Both the position numbers and the translations under genes were made by a program. Source: Oscillospiraceae bacterium (GTDB lineage: Bacteria; Bacillota; Clostridia; Oscillospirales; Ruminococcaceae). Taken from it: a stretch of DNA of 19,084 bases. The notes under the pieces were generated by a model. That model did no database searches. It worked only from the letters and a program-made list of their open reading frames with translations, and had not been told where the DNA came from. This document shows, piece by piece, positions 11,938 through 19,084 of this stretch. Position 1 is the first letter of the stretch, and the number at the start of each line of letters is the position of its first letter. Location: assembly GCA_009784765.1 (NCBI GenBank), contig WQXP01000005.1, positions 1 to 19,084 on the forward strand, written 5' to 3'.

Positions 11938-14049
11938 ATGTCAAAAATAGACCCCGGAATGGCGGCAATGCTTGATGCCTACTTATTTGAGAACTCATCA
12001 TTGCTCGAACAATTAGACGACATTCTCTTACGCACAGAGTCGGCAGGTGTCTTCACAGAAGAAGACATCAACGAAATCTTTCGAATCATGCACACCGTAA
12101 AAGGCTCATCTGCTATGATGGGCTTCGAGAGCTTGCAGGAACTTTCGCACAAAGGAGAAGACCTGTTCTTCCTCATTCGCGAAAACAAAATCGACGACAC
12201 GTCTTTCGTGTATGACCTTGTTTTCCGTATGTCTGACCTGTTTAAGGAAGAGATTGACCTCATCCAGACAGAAGACTATGAACCGTCGGACTTCTCGGAC
12301 ATTATCAAAGAACTCGAGAAAGGTGCGGACATTCTTGCGGGGAAAACTGCTGCTGCTGACTCTTCAGCCGCCCCGGCTTCCCCTGTTGCGGCAGCCGGCG
12401 CGAGTGATGACGGCGCAGTCGCAGACTTCGGCGCAGATTTCACGACTGTAATCATTCACTTCGAGAGCGGGATTGAGATGGAAAACCTCCGTGCGTTCTT
12501 GCTTTTGAATAAGTTTCATGAGGAAACAGAAGTCGCCGACAGTTTTCCGAAAAACGTAGACTCTGACCCGTCTACAGCGTCAATCATTGCTGATACCGGC
12601 TTCAGAATCACTTTCCGCGCTGAAGACAAAGAGGCGATTATTAAGCTTCTTAATGTTTCCCTTAATATCGACGGGTTTGACTTCATTGAAAACCCCGCCG
12701 GTGCAGTTCCCGAGGGCGGCATTCCGTCTTTGGCAGTTGAAGTTGCCCCCGCGCCTAAAGCACCTGTGCAGGAAGTACGTGCTGAAGTTCGCGCTGAAGC
12801 CCATGACGCTCCTGCGGATTCTGCCCCTGCGAAAGCGGCGGCGAACAATCCTATTGCGGGAATGGGCGGAGCGACGAAGCAGAGCATCATCAGCGTAAAC
12901 TTAGCGAAGTTAGACCAACTCCATGACATCGTGGGTGAAATTATCACCACGGAGTCTATGGTTATATCTAACCCGGAACTCGAAGGGCTTCAACTTGAGA
13001 GCTTCCATAAGGCGGCGCGTGATTTACGCAAACTCACTGACGAGTTGCAAGATACCGTCATGTCCATCAGAATGGTACCGCTTTCGGGCCCGTTCTCGAA
13101 GATGAACAGAATTGTCCGCGATATGAAAAAAGCCTTAGGGAAAGACGTGGAGCTGATTATCGAGGGCGAAAACACTGAGGTTGACAAAAGCATTGTCGAT
13201 AACTTAAACGACCCGCTCATGCACTTAGTCCGTAACTGTATGGACCACGGAATCGAAACCAACGTCGAAGACAGAGTAGCTAACGGCAAGCCCGAAAAAG
13301 CTTTCATTAAGCTTGCGGCGGTGAATGCGTCGGGAGAGGTTATCATTACCATTACTGATGACGGCAAGGGAATCGACCATGAGCGTGTTCTTGACAAAGC
13401 GGAGCGGCTCGGGCTTTTGATGAAATCCCGCTCGGACTATACCGAACGTGAGGCGCAAAACTTGATTACTATGCCCGGGTTCTCAACGAATGAGCAAGTT
13501 ACCGAATACTCGGGGCGTGGCGTAGGAATGGACGTGGTTAAGCAGAACATCGAGAAATGCGGCGGAACTGTAACAGTCGAGAGCCGCCTTGGCAGCGGAA
13601 CGACGTTCATAATCAAAATCCCGCTTACTCTTGCGATTATCGACGGAATGGAAATCGAAGTCGGCGGAACGGTGTTCACAATCCCCATTTCGATGATTAA
13701 ACAGAGTTTCAAAGTAACGGAAGACCAGATTATCCGTGATACTCAGCGTGGCGAGATGATAATGATACGCGGAGAGTGCTATCCTATTATGCGCCTCCAT
13801 GAGCGGTTCAATATCATGAGCGAGGTTACTAACTTTGAAGACGGTATTCTGATTTTAGTGGAAACCGAGAACAAGGCAGTCTGCCTCTTCTCTGACAAGC
13901 TAATCGGGGAGCAGCAGGTGGTTGTGAAACCTTTCCCGCCGTATTTCTCACGCTATAATATCAAGGGGGCGGGGCTTTCGGGCTGTACGATTATGGGGGA
14001 CGGCAGTATCGCACTCATTATCGACGTGGCGAATTTAATTGAGAACTAA
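11938..14049 (+). CDS. cheA: Chemotaxis histidine kinase CheA
   Basis: 703-residue cytoplasmic kinase that autophosphorylates in receptor-CheW arrays and passes phosphate to CheY/CheB. P1 (HPt): phospho-acceptor H52 in MHTVKGSSAMMGF. A P2-like domain lies at about 167-253, flanked by Ala/Pro-rich linkers. P3 (dimerisation) is about 322-385. P4 (ATPase): N box HLVRNCMDHGIE (429-440), G1 DDGKGID (474-480), lid GFSTNEQVTE (514-523), G2 SGRGVGMDVV (525-534). P5 (CheW-like) runs from ~570 to the end. All catalytic boxes are intact. The start ATG has AAGGAG at 9 nt. It is the first gene of cheA-cheW-cheR-cheB, with its own promoter and a TTAGGCGC-bearing leader, divergent from the FliK-like gene. 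Confidence 0.97.
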   Translation: MSKIDPGMAAMLDAYLFENSSLLEQLDDILLRTESAGVFTEEDINEIFRIMHTVKGSSAMMGFESLQELSHKGEDLFFLIRENKIDDTSFVYDLVFRMSDLFKEEIDLIQTEDYEPSDFSDIIKELEKGADILAGKTAAADSSAAPASPVAAAGASDDGAVADFGADFTTVIIHFESGIEMENLRAFLLLNKFHEETEVADSFPKNVDSDPSTASIIADTGFRITFRAEDKEAIIKLLNVSLNIDGFDFIENPAGAVPEGGIPSLAVEVAPAPKAPVQEVRAEVRAEAHDAPADSAPAKAAANNPIAGMGGATKQSIISVNLAKLDQLHDIVGEIITTESMVISNPELEGLQLESFHKAARDLRKLTDELQDTVMSIRMVPLSGPFSKMNRIVRDMKKALGKDVELIIEGENTEVDKSIVDNLNDPLMHLVRNCMDHGIETNVEDRVANGKPEKAFIKLAAVNASGEVIITITDDGKGIDHERVLDKAERLGLLMKSRSDYTEREAQNLITMPGFSTNEQVTEYSGRGVGMDVVKQNIEKCGGTVTVESRLGSGTTFIIKIPLTLAIIDGMEIEVGGTVFTIPISMIKQSFKVTEDQIIRDTQRGEMIMIRGECYPIMRLHERFNIMSEVTNFEDGILILVETENKAVCLFSDKLIGEQQVVVKPFPPYFSRYNIKGAGLSGCTIMGDGSIALIIDVANLIEN

Positions 14050-14050
14050 A

Positions 14051-14091
14051 GCAAAAGAAGAGCGGGCGAAGCGGCGGCTTTGCCGTCGCAC
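14051..14091 (+). repeat. Dispersed hairpin repeat, AAGAGCG family, copy C
   Basis: It starts 1 nt after the cheA stop. It shares AAAAGAAGAGCG with copy B and a hairpin of the GCGGCGGC-TTT-GCCGTCGC type with copies A and B; it lacks the ATTCC segment. It may reduce readthrough or stabilise the cheA 3' end. Confidence 0.65.
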
Positions 14092-14135
14092 AGACCGCTT
14101 GACAGGCTTCAATATTATCTGGAGGATTATAAATC

Positions 14136-14660
14136 ATGACTGAAGCGAAATCATTAGCTCTCGCAAAGAGAGGCGACAAGCCGGCAAGTTCTTCGGTAGC
14201 AAGAACCGGGAAAGAAAACGAAGTTACCAAAGTGCTGACTTTTTTAATCGGCGAGCAGGTGTACGGAATCGAAATCCCGTATATCATTGAGATTATCGGT
14301 GTTCCGCCGATAACGACTGTTCCGTGCTATGAAATCCCGAGTTTCATCAAAGGTATAATCAACGTGCGAAGCAAAGTTGTGCCTGTGGTGAATGTTCGCG
14401 CTTGTTTCGGCAAGCCCGAGATTGACTATGACGAGCGTGCCTGCACGGTGATTGTTTCCCACGAAGGTGTTTCTGTGGGGCTGATTGTAGACCAAGTCCT
14501 AGATGTGTCAAGCGTGTCTGAAAAGCACTTAGCGCGGACACCTGAGCTGAACCACGTCAACAACAATAAGTTCATCGACTACATTCTCGAAATGGCGGAC
14601 GGTGTTAAACTTGTTCTTGATGTTCAGAAGCTTATTTTCGACCACGACGTCGCGTATTGA
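14136..14660 (+). CDS. cheW: Chemotaxis coupling protein CheW
   Basis: 174 residues. A short polar N-terminus is followed by a single CheW domain from ~residue 31 to the end. Family motifs are VLTFLIGEQVYGIEIPYIIEII, the IPSFIKGIINVRSKVVPVVNVR core, the acidic ERACTVIV strand, GLIVDQVLDV and ADGVKLVLDVQKL. It bridges CheA P5 and chemoreceptors and has no receiver domain, so it is not CheV. The SD GGAGG lies 10 nt before the ATG. It is 86 nt after cheA, the gap being partly filled by hairpin repeat copy C. The start is slightly longer than usual for CheW (about 25 extra residues), with no better start inside. Confidence 0.96.
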   Translation: MTEAKSLALAKRGDKPASSSVARTGKENEVTKVLTFLIGEQVYGIEIPYIIEIIGVPPITTVPCYEIPSFIKGIINVRSKVVPVVNVRACFGKPEIDYDERACTVIVSHEGVSVGLIVDQVLDVSSVSEKHLARTPELNHVNNNKFIDYILEMADGVKLVLDVQKLIFDHDVAY

Positions 14661-14690
14661 CGGCAATTGACGGCAATTGACAGTTGACAG
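14657..14690 (+). repeat. Heptamer array TTGACAG with decamer variant TTGACGGCAA
   Basis: TTGACGGCAA twice (14657-14666, 14667-14676), then TTGACAG twice (14677-14683, 14684-14690). The cheW TGA stop lies in the first unit, the same arrangement as at 8167-8194. Confidence 0.85.
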
Positions 14691-14696
14691 TTTGGT

Positions 14697-14704
14697 TTAG
14701 GCGC
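14697..14704 (+). promoter_or_regulatory. TTAGGCGC leader motif, cheR
   Basis: TTAGGCGC lies 17 nt before GGAG of the cheR SD. The SD contexts also match: GGAGAGTAC here, GGAGTGTAC in cheA, GGAGTGTGC in the FliK-like gene. Confidence 0.5.
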
Positions 14705-14737
14705 ATTGCATCAGATTAAAAGGAGAGTACTACAGCT

Positions 14738-15565
14738 ATGGCTTCATTAAAGATTTCTGACAATGATTTTAACAGGTTAGTTAAATTCATGGAAGACAAA
14801 TACGGCATTAACCTCAAGCAGAAGCGTATTCTGATTGAGGGGCGGCTTTCGAACACCGTAACTCAACGCGGGTTTACCGACTTTACGAAGTTTCTTGACA
14901 CCGTGTTCGCCGACCGTTCGGGTACTGAGATGATTAACCTGCTCAACAAGCTGACGACTAATCATACCTACTTCTACCGCGAAGACGGACACTATGAGTT
15001 CATGAAAAACGTCGCCCTGCCCGAGCTTGAAAAGCTCAAGAAAGATAACCGCATTTACCTCTGGAGTGCGGCAAGTTCCAGCGGAGAAGAGCCTTACACC
15101 AACATAATGGCTCTGCTTGAGTATTTCAAGTTCAAATCCGGTTCGTGGAATCTTTCCACTCTCGCGACGGATATTTCCCAGAAAGTCTTAGACATGGCGA
15201 AAGAGGGGGTTTACTCGAAAGAGTCGCTCTCTAAACTTCCGCCGGAGTGGAAGAAGAAGTATTTCCTTCCACAGCCGAATGACTGCTTCAAAGTCGCGCC
15301 TGATGTCATGAAACGCGCCGAGTACAAGGTCTTTAACCTCATGGACAGGATTCCTTTCCGCTTGTATCCTTTCGACATAATCTTCTGCCGTAATGTCATG
15401 ATTTATTTCGAGACTGATATTAAAATCGCCCTTGTTAATCGCCTTTATGAGGTTTTGCGTCCGGGCGGCTATCTGTTCATCGGGCACGCCGAAAGCATTC
15501 CCCGTGATACGACGAAGTTCAAATACATCAAACCTGCGATTTATCAAAAACCGCTTGACGGTTAA
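14738..15565 (+). CDS. cheR: Chemoreceptor glutamate methyltransferase CheR
   Basis: 275-residue SAM-dependent enzyme methylating glutamates of chemoreceptors for adaptation. The N-terminal helical domain (~1-75) precedes TTNHTYFYRE. The SAM site includes IYLWSAASSSGEEPYT (canonical form is W.AACSTGEEPYS), the acidic ATDIS, and FDIIFCRNVMIYF. The C-terminal GGYLFIGHAES motif is complete. The length is normal. The SD AAGGAG is 12 nt from the ATG, longer than optimal. No pentapeptide-docking domain beyond the usual beta-subdomain is visible. It lies between cheW and cheB and presumably acts on receptors encoded elsewhere. Confidence 0.96.
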   Translation: MASLKISDNDFNRLVKFMEDKYGINLKQKRILIEGRLSNTVTQRGFTDFTKFLDTVFADRSGTEMINLLNKLTTNHTYFYREDGHYEFMKNVALPELEKLKKDNRIYLWSAASSSGEEPYTNIMALLEYFKFKSGSWNLSTLATDISQKVLDMAKEGVYSKESLSKLPPEWKKKYFLPQPNDCFKVAPDVMKRAEYKVFNLMDRIPFRLYPFDIIFCRNVMIYFETDIKIALVNRLYEVLRPGGYLFIGHAESIPRDTTKFKYIKPAIYQKPLDG

Positions 15566-15579
15566 GAAAGGTGTAGGTC

Positions 15580-16608
15580 ATGCTCAAAAAAATACGTGTT
15601 CTCATAGTCGATGACTCCATGATGTTTCGCAACGTCCTCACTGCCGCGCTTACTGCGCCGGACATTGAGATTATCGGCACTGCAGTTGACCCCGTTGACG
15701 CGAAGGAGAAAATCCTCAAGCTCAAGCCGGACGTAATCACACTCGACGTTGAAATGCCGAAAATGAACGGGATTGAGTTCCTCAAGAAACTTCTGCCCGT
15801 CCATAAAGTCGCCGCGATTGTTGTTACTGCCTCCGCTGTCGAAGCTTTCGAAGCTGTATCAGCAGGTGCAGTCGATTACATTAAAAAACCCGGAGCAAGA
15901 GATATGGAGGCGTTCGCAGTCCAGCTCAAGAGAGCGGTTCGCGTTGCGTCTACCGCTAAAGTCGGCATTGCCAATCAGCACGCCGCCGCTCCTGCCGCAC
16001 AGACTATGCGGCAAACCGTCTTCGATATGGCGCGAAGCTCAGGCAAGCTTATTGCAATCGGTGCGTCTACTGGCGGCACGGAGGCAATCCAAGTCGTTGT
16101 CGAAAACCTCCCCGCGACTACGCCGGGGATTGTGATTGTTCAACATATGCCTGCGGGGTTCACGAAAATGTACGCTGACAGGCTTAATAAAATCTGCCAA
16201 ATGGAAGTTAAAGAAGCGCAAGACGGCGACAAAGTCCGCCAAGGCTTGATTATCATTGCGGCAGGCGGAGAGCAAATGCGCATCAAGCGCGACGGAATGG
16301 GCGGCTATCGCATTGAAAGCAAACCCGGCGAAAAAGTCTCGGGGCATTGCCCTTCTGTTGATGTTCTGTTTGACTCTGTGGCGCAAATCGCAGGGGCGAA
16401 AGCTCTCGGGGTAATCCTCACGGGAATGGGTGCAGACGGCGCGAAAGGAATGCTCGCTATGCGAAAAGCAGGGGCGCACACAATCGGGCAAGACCAAGCG
16501 AGCTGTATCGTCTATGGGATGCCTATGGTGGCGCAGAACATGGGTGCAGTCGTGAAGCAAGCCCCTCTCGGAAGCATCGCCGGGCTGATTATAAACGCAC
16601 TGAAGTAA
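15580..16608 (+). CDS. cheB: Chemoreceptor methylesterase/deamidase CheB
   Basis: 342 residues in two domains. The receiver domain (~5-120) has the acidic pair in VDDS, phospho-acceptor D56 (TLDVEMP), T83 and K103 (IKKPG). After a linker, the C-terminal esterase has the catalytic triad S163 (GASTGGTEAI), H189 (VQHMP) and D286 (TGMGADGAKG). CheA~P should activate it to demethylate receptors, opposing CheR. All key residues are intact. The start ATG has AAAGGTG at a suitable distance and follows cheR by 14 nt. It is the last gene of the operon, followed by a repeat and a strong terminator. Confidence 0.97.
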   Translation: MLKKIRVLIVDDSMMFRNVLTAALTAPDIEIIGTAVDPVDAKEKILKLKPDVITLDVEMPKMNGIEFLKKLLPVHKVAAIVVTASAVEAFEAVSAGAVDYIKKPGARDMEAFAVQLKRAVRVASTAKVGIANQHAAAPAAQTMRQTVFDMARSSGKLIAIGASTGGTEAIQVVVENLPATTPGIVIVQHMPAGFTKMYADRLNKICQMEVKEAQDGDKVRQGLIIIAAGGEQMRIKRDGMGGYRIESKPGEKVSGHCPSVDVLFDSVAQIAGAKALGVILTGMGADGAKGMLAMRKAGAHTIGQDQASCIVYGMPMVAQNMGAVVKQAPLGSIAGLIINALK

Positions 16609-16656
16609 GTAAAAGAAGAGCGATTCCGCCGCAGAAGCGGCTCTGCCGCTTCGCGC
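16609..16656 (+). repeat. Dispersed hairpin repeat, AAGAGCGATTCC family, copy B
   Basis: It begins directly after the cheB TAA with AAAAGAAGAGCGATTCC, then the hairpin GAAGCGG-CTCTG-CCGCTTC. It is related to 3173-3215 (minus) and 14051-14091. Confidence 0.7.
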
Positions 16657-16667
16657 ATATAAGTTTC

Positions 16668-16708
16668 ACACCCCCGCCCGTCATCAGACGCGGCGGGGGT
16701 GTTTTCTT
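16668..16708 (+). terminator. Rho-independent terminator of the che operon
   Basis: ACACCCCCGCC (16668-16678) pairs perfectly with GGCGGGGGTGT (16692-16702); the loop adds CGTC/GACG. It is followed by TTTTCTT. The T tract overlaps the ppk stop codon (16707-16709) of the opposing gene. Confidence 0.92.
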
Positions 16709-18749
16709 ATCCTTTAAGCAGAGTAAGCTGAGAATTAACTTTCTTGTCTTTGGCAGCTTTTTTAACGCGGGAATACTCGCCGCTTGAGTCCATTTCCCAA
16801 GCGTTGGTATTGTCGAGCCACATGAGGTCGAGAATATCGACGGCGCGGGTTTTGATTTGCGGGTCTTCCACCGGGAAAACGACTTCTACGCGGCTGAGGA
16901 GGTTGCGGGGCATGAGGTCGGCACTGCCCATGTACAGAAGCGGTTCGCCTGCGTTTTCGAATACATAAATGCGTGAGTGTTCGAGGAAAGTTCCTACAAC
17001 GCTGCGGACGCGGATATTCTCACTGACGTTTTTGACACCGGGAACAAGCCCGCATATTCCGCGAACAAGGAGCTTCACGGGAACACCCGCTTGAGACGCT
17101 TCGTAGAGTTTTACGATTACGTCTGTTTCGAGAAGCGAGTTGGTCTTGAAGTTGATTCCGCAAGGAAGCCCGTTCTTGGCGTTACGGATTTCCTGTTCAA
17201 TGCCGTCAATAAAGAACTGCTTGAGGTGCTTCGGCGCGACTACGAGTTTGTTATAGTGCGGAGGCATGGAGAATCCCGTGAGGTGGTTAAACAGCGCGGA
17301 AGCGTCCGTGCCGAAAGCAGGGCGGCAAGTGAAAATGCAGGTGTCGGTGTAGATTCGGGCGGTAACATCGTTATAGTTGCCTGTGCCGAGATGGAGATAG
17401 CGGCGAATGCCGTCTTCTTCGCGTCGGACTACGAGGGTAACTTTGCAGTGGGTTTTCAGCCCTTGAATACCGTAGATTACGTGGCACCCTGCCCGTTCAA
17501 GCTGCGTTGCCCATTGAATGTTGTTTTCTTCGTCGAACCGCGCTTTGAGTTCCACGAGAACGGTTACTTGTTTTCCCGCATCTGCGGCACGCTCCAAGGC
17601 GGTTATGATTTTGCTCTTCCCGCTGACACGGTAGAGTGTCTGCTTGATTGCAAGAACACTCGGGTCGTCGGCGGCACGGTTGATGAACTCGACAACGGGG
17701 TCAAAGCTCTCGAAGGGGCAGTGAATAAAGCGGTCTTTTTCGCGGATATGGTCGAAGATGTTGTCATACTCGAAAAAGTCGGCAGGAACTTTCGGCGCAG
17801 GAGGCGTGAAACGAAGTTTCTCAAATCCCGACAAGAACGACATTTTCATGAGTGCGTTAAGGTCAAGGAAGTTCGGCGACTCGAACATGAAGCGTTTGCT
17901 GACAGGGAGCATTTCCCGCAGAAAAGAACGCATTTGCGCATCAAATCCATCGCTGACTTCAAGGCAAATCGGCTTGCCGCGCTTACGCTTTTTGACTGCG
18001 CGTTTCATTTCTTCCAGAAGGTCGTCGGTCTCTTCGTCCGCGTCGAAGCCTGCGCTTCGGGTAATGCGGAAACAGCCGTAAGCCTCAATGTCATAGAGGT
18101 TGCAGATTTCGCCGATATGCTCGATAATCAGCTCTTCGAGAGGCAGGAAATACTGCACCTCACCGCTGCTGCGAATGGGGATAAACCGCGGCAGAATCGA
18201 CGGAACCTGTATGATTGAATACAGCTCGTTGCCGTCTTCGTCGGACATTCGCACACCAATGTTGAGGGTCATGTTCGCTAATAGCGGAAAAGGACGCGAA
18301 ATGTCAACCGCAAGGGGCGTGAGTACGGGCAGAACCTCGTCTTCAAAATAGTTCTTGAGATACTGTCGCTGATTAGCTGTGATTTGCCCCGAATCTTCAG
18401 GCTTGAGGGATTTGAGGAAGACAATGTTGCTCTTTTGCAAATCCTCAAGAATTTCGCCGTGGTATTGGTTTTGCTTGCTCTTAAACTCGGTGATTCTGTC
18501 AAGGAGCTGTTCTAACTGCTCTCCCGCAGTCAACCCTGCGTCATCGACAGTGCCGGTGCCCTTGCGGTCGTTGAGGTACGACACGCGAACCATAAAGAAC
18601 TCATCTAAGTTAGACGCAGTAATCGCGAGGAATTTGAGCCGCTCCAAGGGCAGCGCCCCCGGTACCCGCGCCGCCTCTGCAAGCACACGCTCGTTGAATT
18701 TCATCCAGCTTAATTCCCTGCTGATGAAAGGTAGATTTTTTTTATCCAT
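16707..18749 (-). CDS. ppk1: Polyphosphate kinase 1
   Basis: 680-residue PPK1, which reversibly polymerises the ATP gamma-phosphate into inorganic polyphosphate. The N domain opens with FISRELSWMKFNERVLAEA and LDEFFMVRVSYL. The head domain spans ~110-315. Two phospholipase-D-like C domains carry H434 (LKTHCKVTLVVRR), the autophosphorylated residue, and H591 (FLEHSRIYVFEN); these correspond in place to E. coli H435 and H592. YLHLGTGNYND and YMGSADLMPRNL are present. The length matches the family. GTG 18758 is in frame but lies in the SD (AGAGGTG); ATG 18749 at 8 nt is the better start. It is 20 nt downstream of ppx. A 413-codon open frame on the opposite strand is a compositional shadow. Confidence 0.97.
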   Translation of the reverse strand: MDKKNLPFISRELSWMKFNERVLAEAARVPGALPLERLKFLAITASNLDEFFMVRVSYLNDRKGTGTVDDAGLTAGEQLEQLLDRITEFKSKQNQYHGEILEDLQKSNIVFLKSLKPEDSGQITANQRQYLKNYFEDEVLPVLTPLAVDISRPFPLLANMTLNIGVRMSDEDGNELYSIIQVPSILPRFIPIRSSGEVQYFLPLEELIIEHIGEICNLYDIEAYGCFRITRSAGFDADEETDDLLEEMKRAVKKRKRGKPICLEVSDGFDAQMRSFLREMLPVSKRFMFESPNFLDLNALMKMSFLSGFEKLRFTPPAPKVPADFFEYDNIFDHIREKDRFIHCPFESFDPVVEFINRAADDPSVLAIKQTLYRVSGKSKIITALERAADAGKQVTVLVELKARFDEENNIQWATQLERAGCHVIYGIQGLKTHCKVTLVVRREEDGIRRYLHLGTGNYNDVTARIYTDTCIFTCRPAFGTDASALFNHLTGFSMPPHYNKLVVAPKHLKQFFIDGIEQEIRNAKNGLPCGINFKTNSLLETDVIVKLYEASQAGVPVKLLVRGICGLVPGVKNVSENIRVRSVVGTFLEHSRIYVFENAGEPLLYMGSADLMPRNLLSRVEVVFPVEDPQIKTRAVDILDLMWLDNTNAWEMDSSGEYSRVKKAAKDKKVNSQLTLLKG

Positions 18750-18769
18750 GTGTTTCACCTCTTCTTTAA

Positions 18770-19084
18770 CTAGTCATAAATATTATCAATCACAAGTTTC
18801 GGAGTAATCCCGAAAACTTGGCGGAACATATTGCTCCTTTGGTTAAAAGTCCAGCTCTCTAAGGTGTAGTCTTCACGGAGTTCAAGGAAAATGACAAGTT
18901 CATTCTCTTCGAGATTAAGCCGAACCAAAGTGATTTTCGCCTTCTGCTTGTGAGAATAGTCAAGGGAATCGGCAATGCGCGAGAGTGCGTGCATTTTAGC
19001 AATAAACAGCACGTCTTCTTTCGCGAAGGCACCGCTGTAGCTTTCTTCGCTGATTTTCTTGAAGCCTTTGAATCCCTTGCTCCA
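18770..19084 (-). CDS. ppx: Exopolyphosphatase Ppx/GppA family, C-terminal part (5' end off window)
   Basis: Only the last 104 residues are in the window; the frame is open to the right edge. AKMHALSRIADSLDYSHKQKAKIT matches the HD-like C-terminal domain of Ppx/GppA phosphatases (ARLLRIADALDRSH in others), followed by a beta-strand tail typical of these proteins. The enzyme releases phosphate from polyphosphate ends or hydrolyses pppGpp; the catalytic N-terminal actin-like domain is not visible, so Ppx versus GppA cannot be decided, but the adjacent ppk favours Ppx. Its stop is 20 nt before the ppk start, so the two are probably one operon and make a synthesis/degradation pair. Confidence 0.85.
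   Translation of the reverse strand, partial: WSKGFKGFKKISEESYSGAFAKEDVLFIAKMHALSRIADSLDYSHKQKAKITLVRLNLEENELVIFLELREDYTLESWTFNQRSNMFRQVFGITPKLVIDNIYD

Noticed and set aside
14657..14737. Sigma-A promoter for cheR using TTGACA of the heptamer array
   Set aside because: No -10-like hexamer lies 16-18 nt downstream of any TTGACA there.
16977..18218. 413-codon open frame on the plus strand, antisense to ppk
   Set aside because: It lies wholly inside ppk, which has every family motif. It has no SD and no recognisable domain; GC-biased third positions of ppk explain the long open frame.

Overview
The window looks like a chromosomal segment of a Gram-positive, low-to-mid GC bacterium of the class Clostridia, probably an Oscillospiraceae/Ruminococcaceae-type gut or rumen anaerobe. 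The grounds are an IspH (HMB-PP reductase) fused to a ribosomal-S1-like protein, a cmk-plsC pair beside it, a secreted dockerin-like protein, strong Shine-Dalgarno (SD) sites with several TTG starts, and sigma-A promoters with extended -10 boxes. No species can be named from sequence alone. No prophage, transposase, CRISPR array, rRNA or tRNA was found.

Layout. 1-1051 (minus): an ECF sigma factor followed by a membrane-anchored, Thr-rich, probable anti-sigma partner that runs off the left edge. 1139-3697 (minus): rnhA then the ispH-S1 fusion. 3721-3749 holds face-to-face promoters with overlapping -35 boxes; the leftward start point falls on the rnhA ATG, which predicts a leaderless mRNA. 3788-8170 (plus): cmk, plsC, an HD-domain phosphohydrolase, a CofE-like ligase and a secreted dockerin-like protein. 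8210-9148 (plus): cysteine synthase. 9145-11741 (minus): a FliK-like protein and a stand-alone FlhB C-terminal domain (a YlqG/YlqH-like pair). 11742-11937 is an AT-rich divergent promoter region. 11938-16608 (plus): cheA-cheW-cheR-cheB, closed by a strong terminator. 16707-19084 (minus): ppk preceded by the 3' end of ppx.

How the genes work together. The chemotaxis block holds kinase, coupling protein, methyltransferase and methylesterase, but no receptor, CheY, CheC or CheD. The FliK/FlhB-like pair is transcribed divergently from cheA and shares a leader motif with it, which suggests common control. ppx and ppk would make and turn over polyphosphate. rnhA, ispH-S1, cmk and plsC are housekeeping genes for nucleic acid, isoprenoid and phospholipid metabolism.

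The most unexpected signal is between genes. At least three short repeat families sit just behind stop codons: a ~69-bp hairpin element (2 copies, one bounded by 14-bp direct repeats), a ~43-bp hairpin element (3 copies), and TTGACAR heptamer arrays (3 arrays plus a single unit). A TTAGGCGC motif precedes the SD of the FliK-like gene, cheA and cheR at similar distances. These repeat and leader signals are the best candidates for undescribed structure here; I do not see a convincing new multi-gene system.
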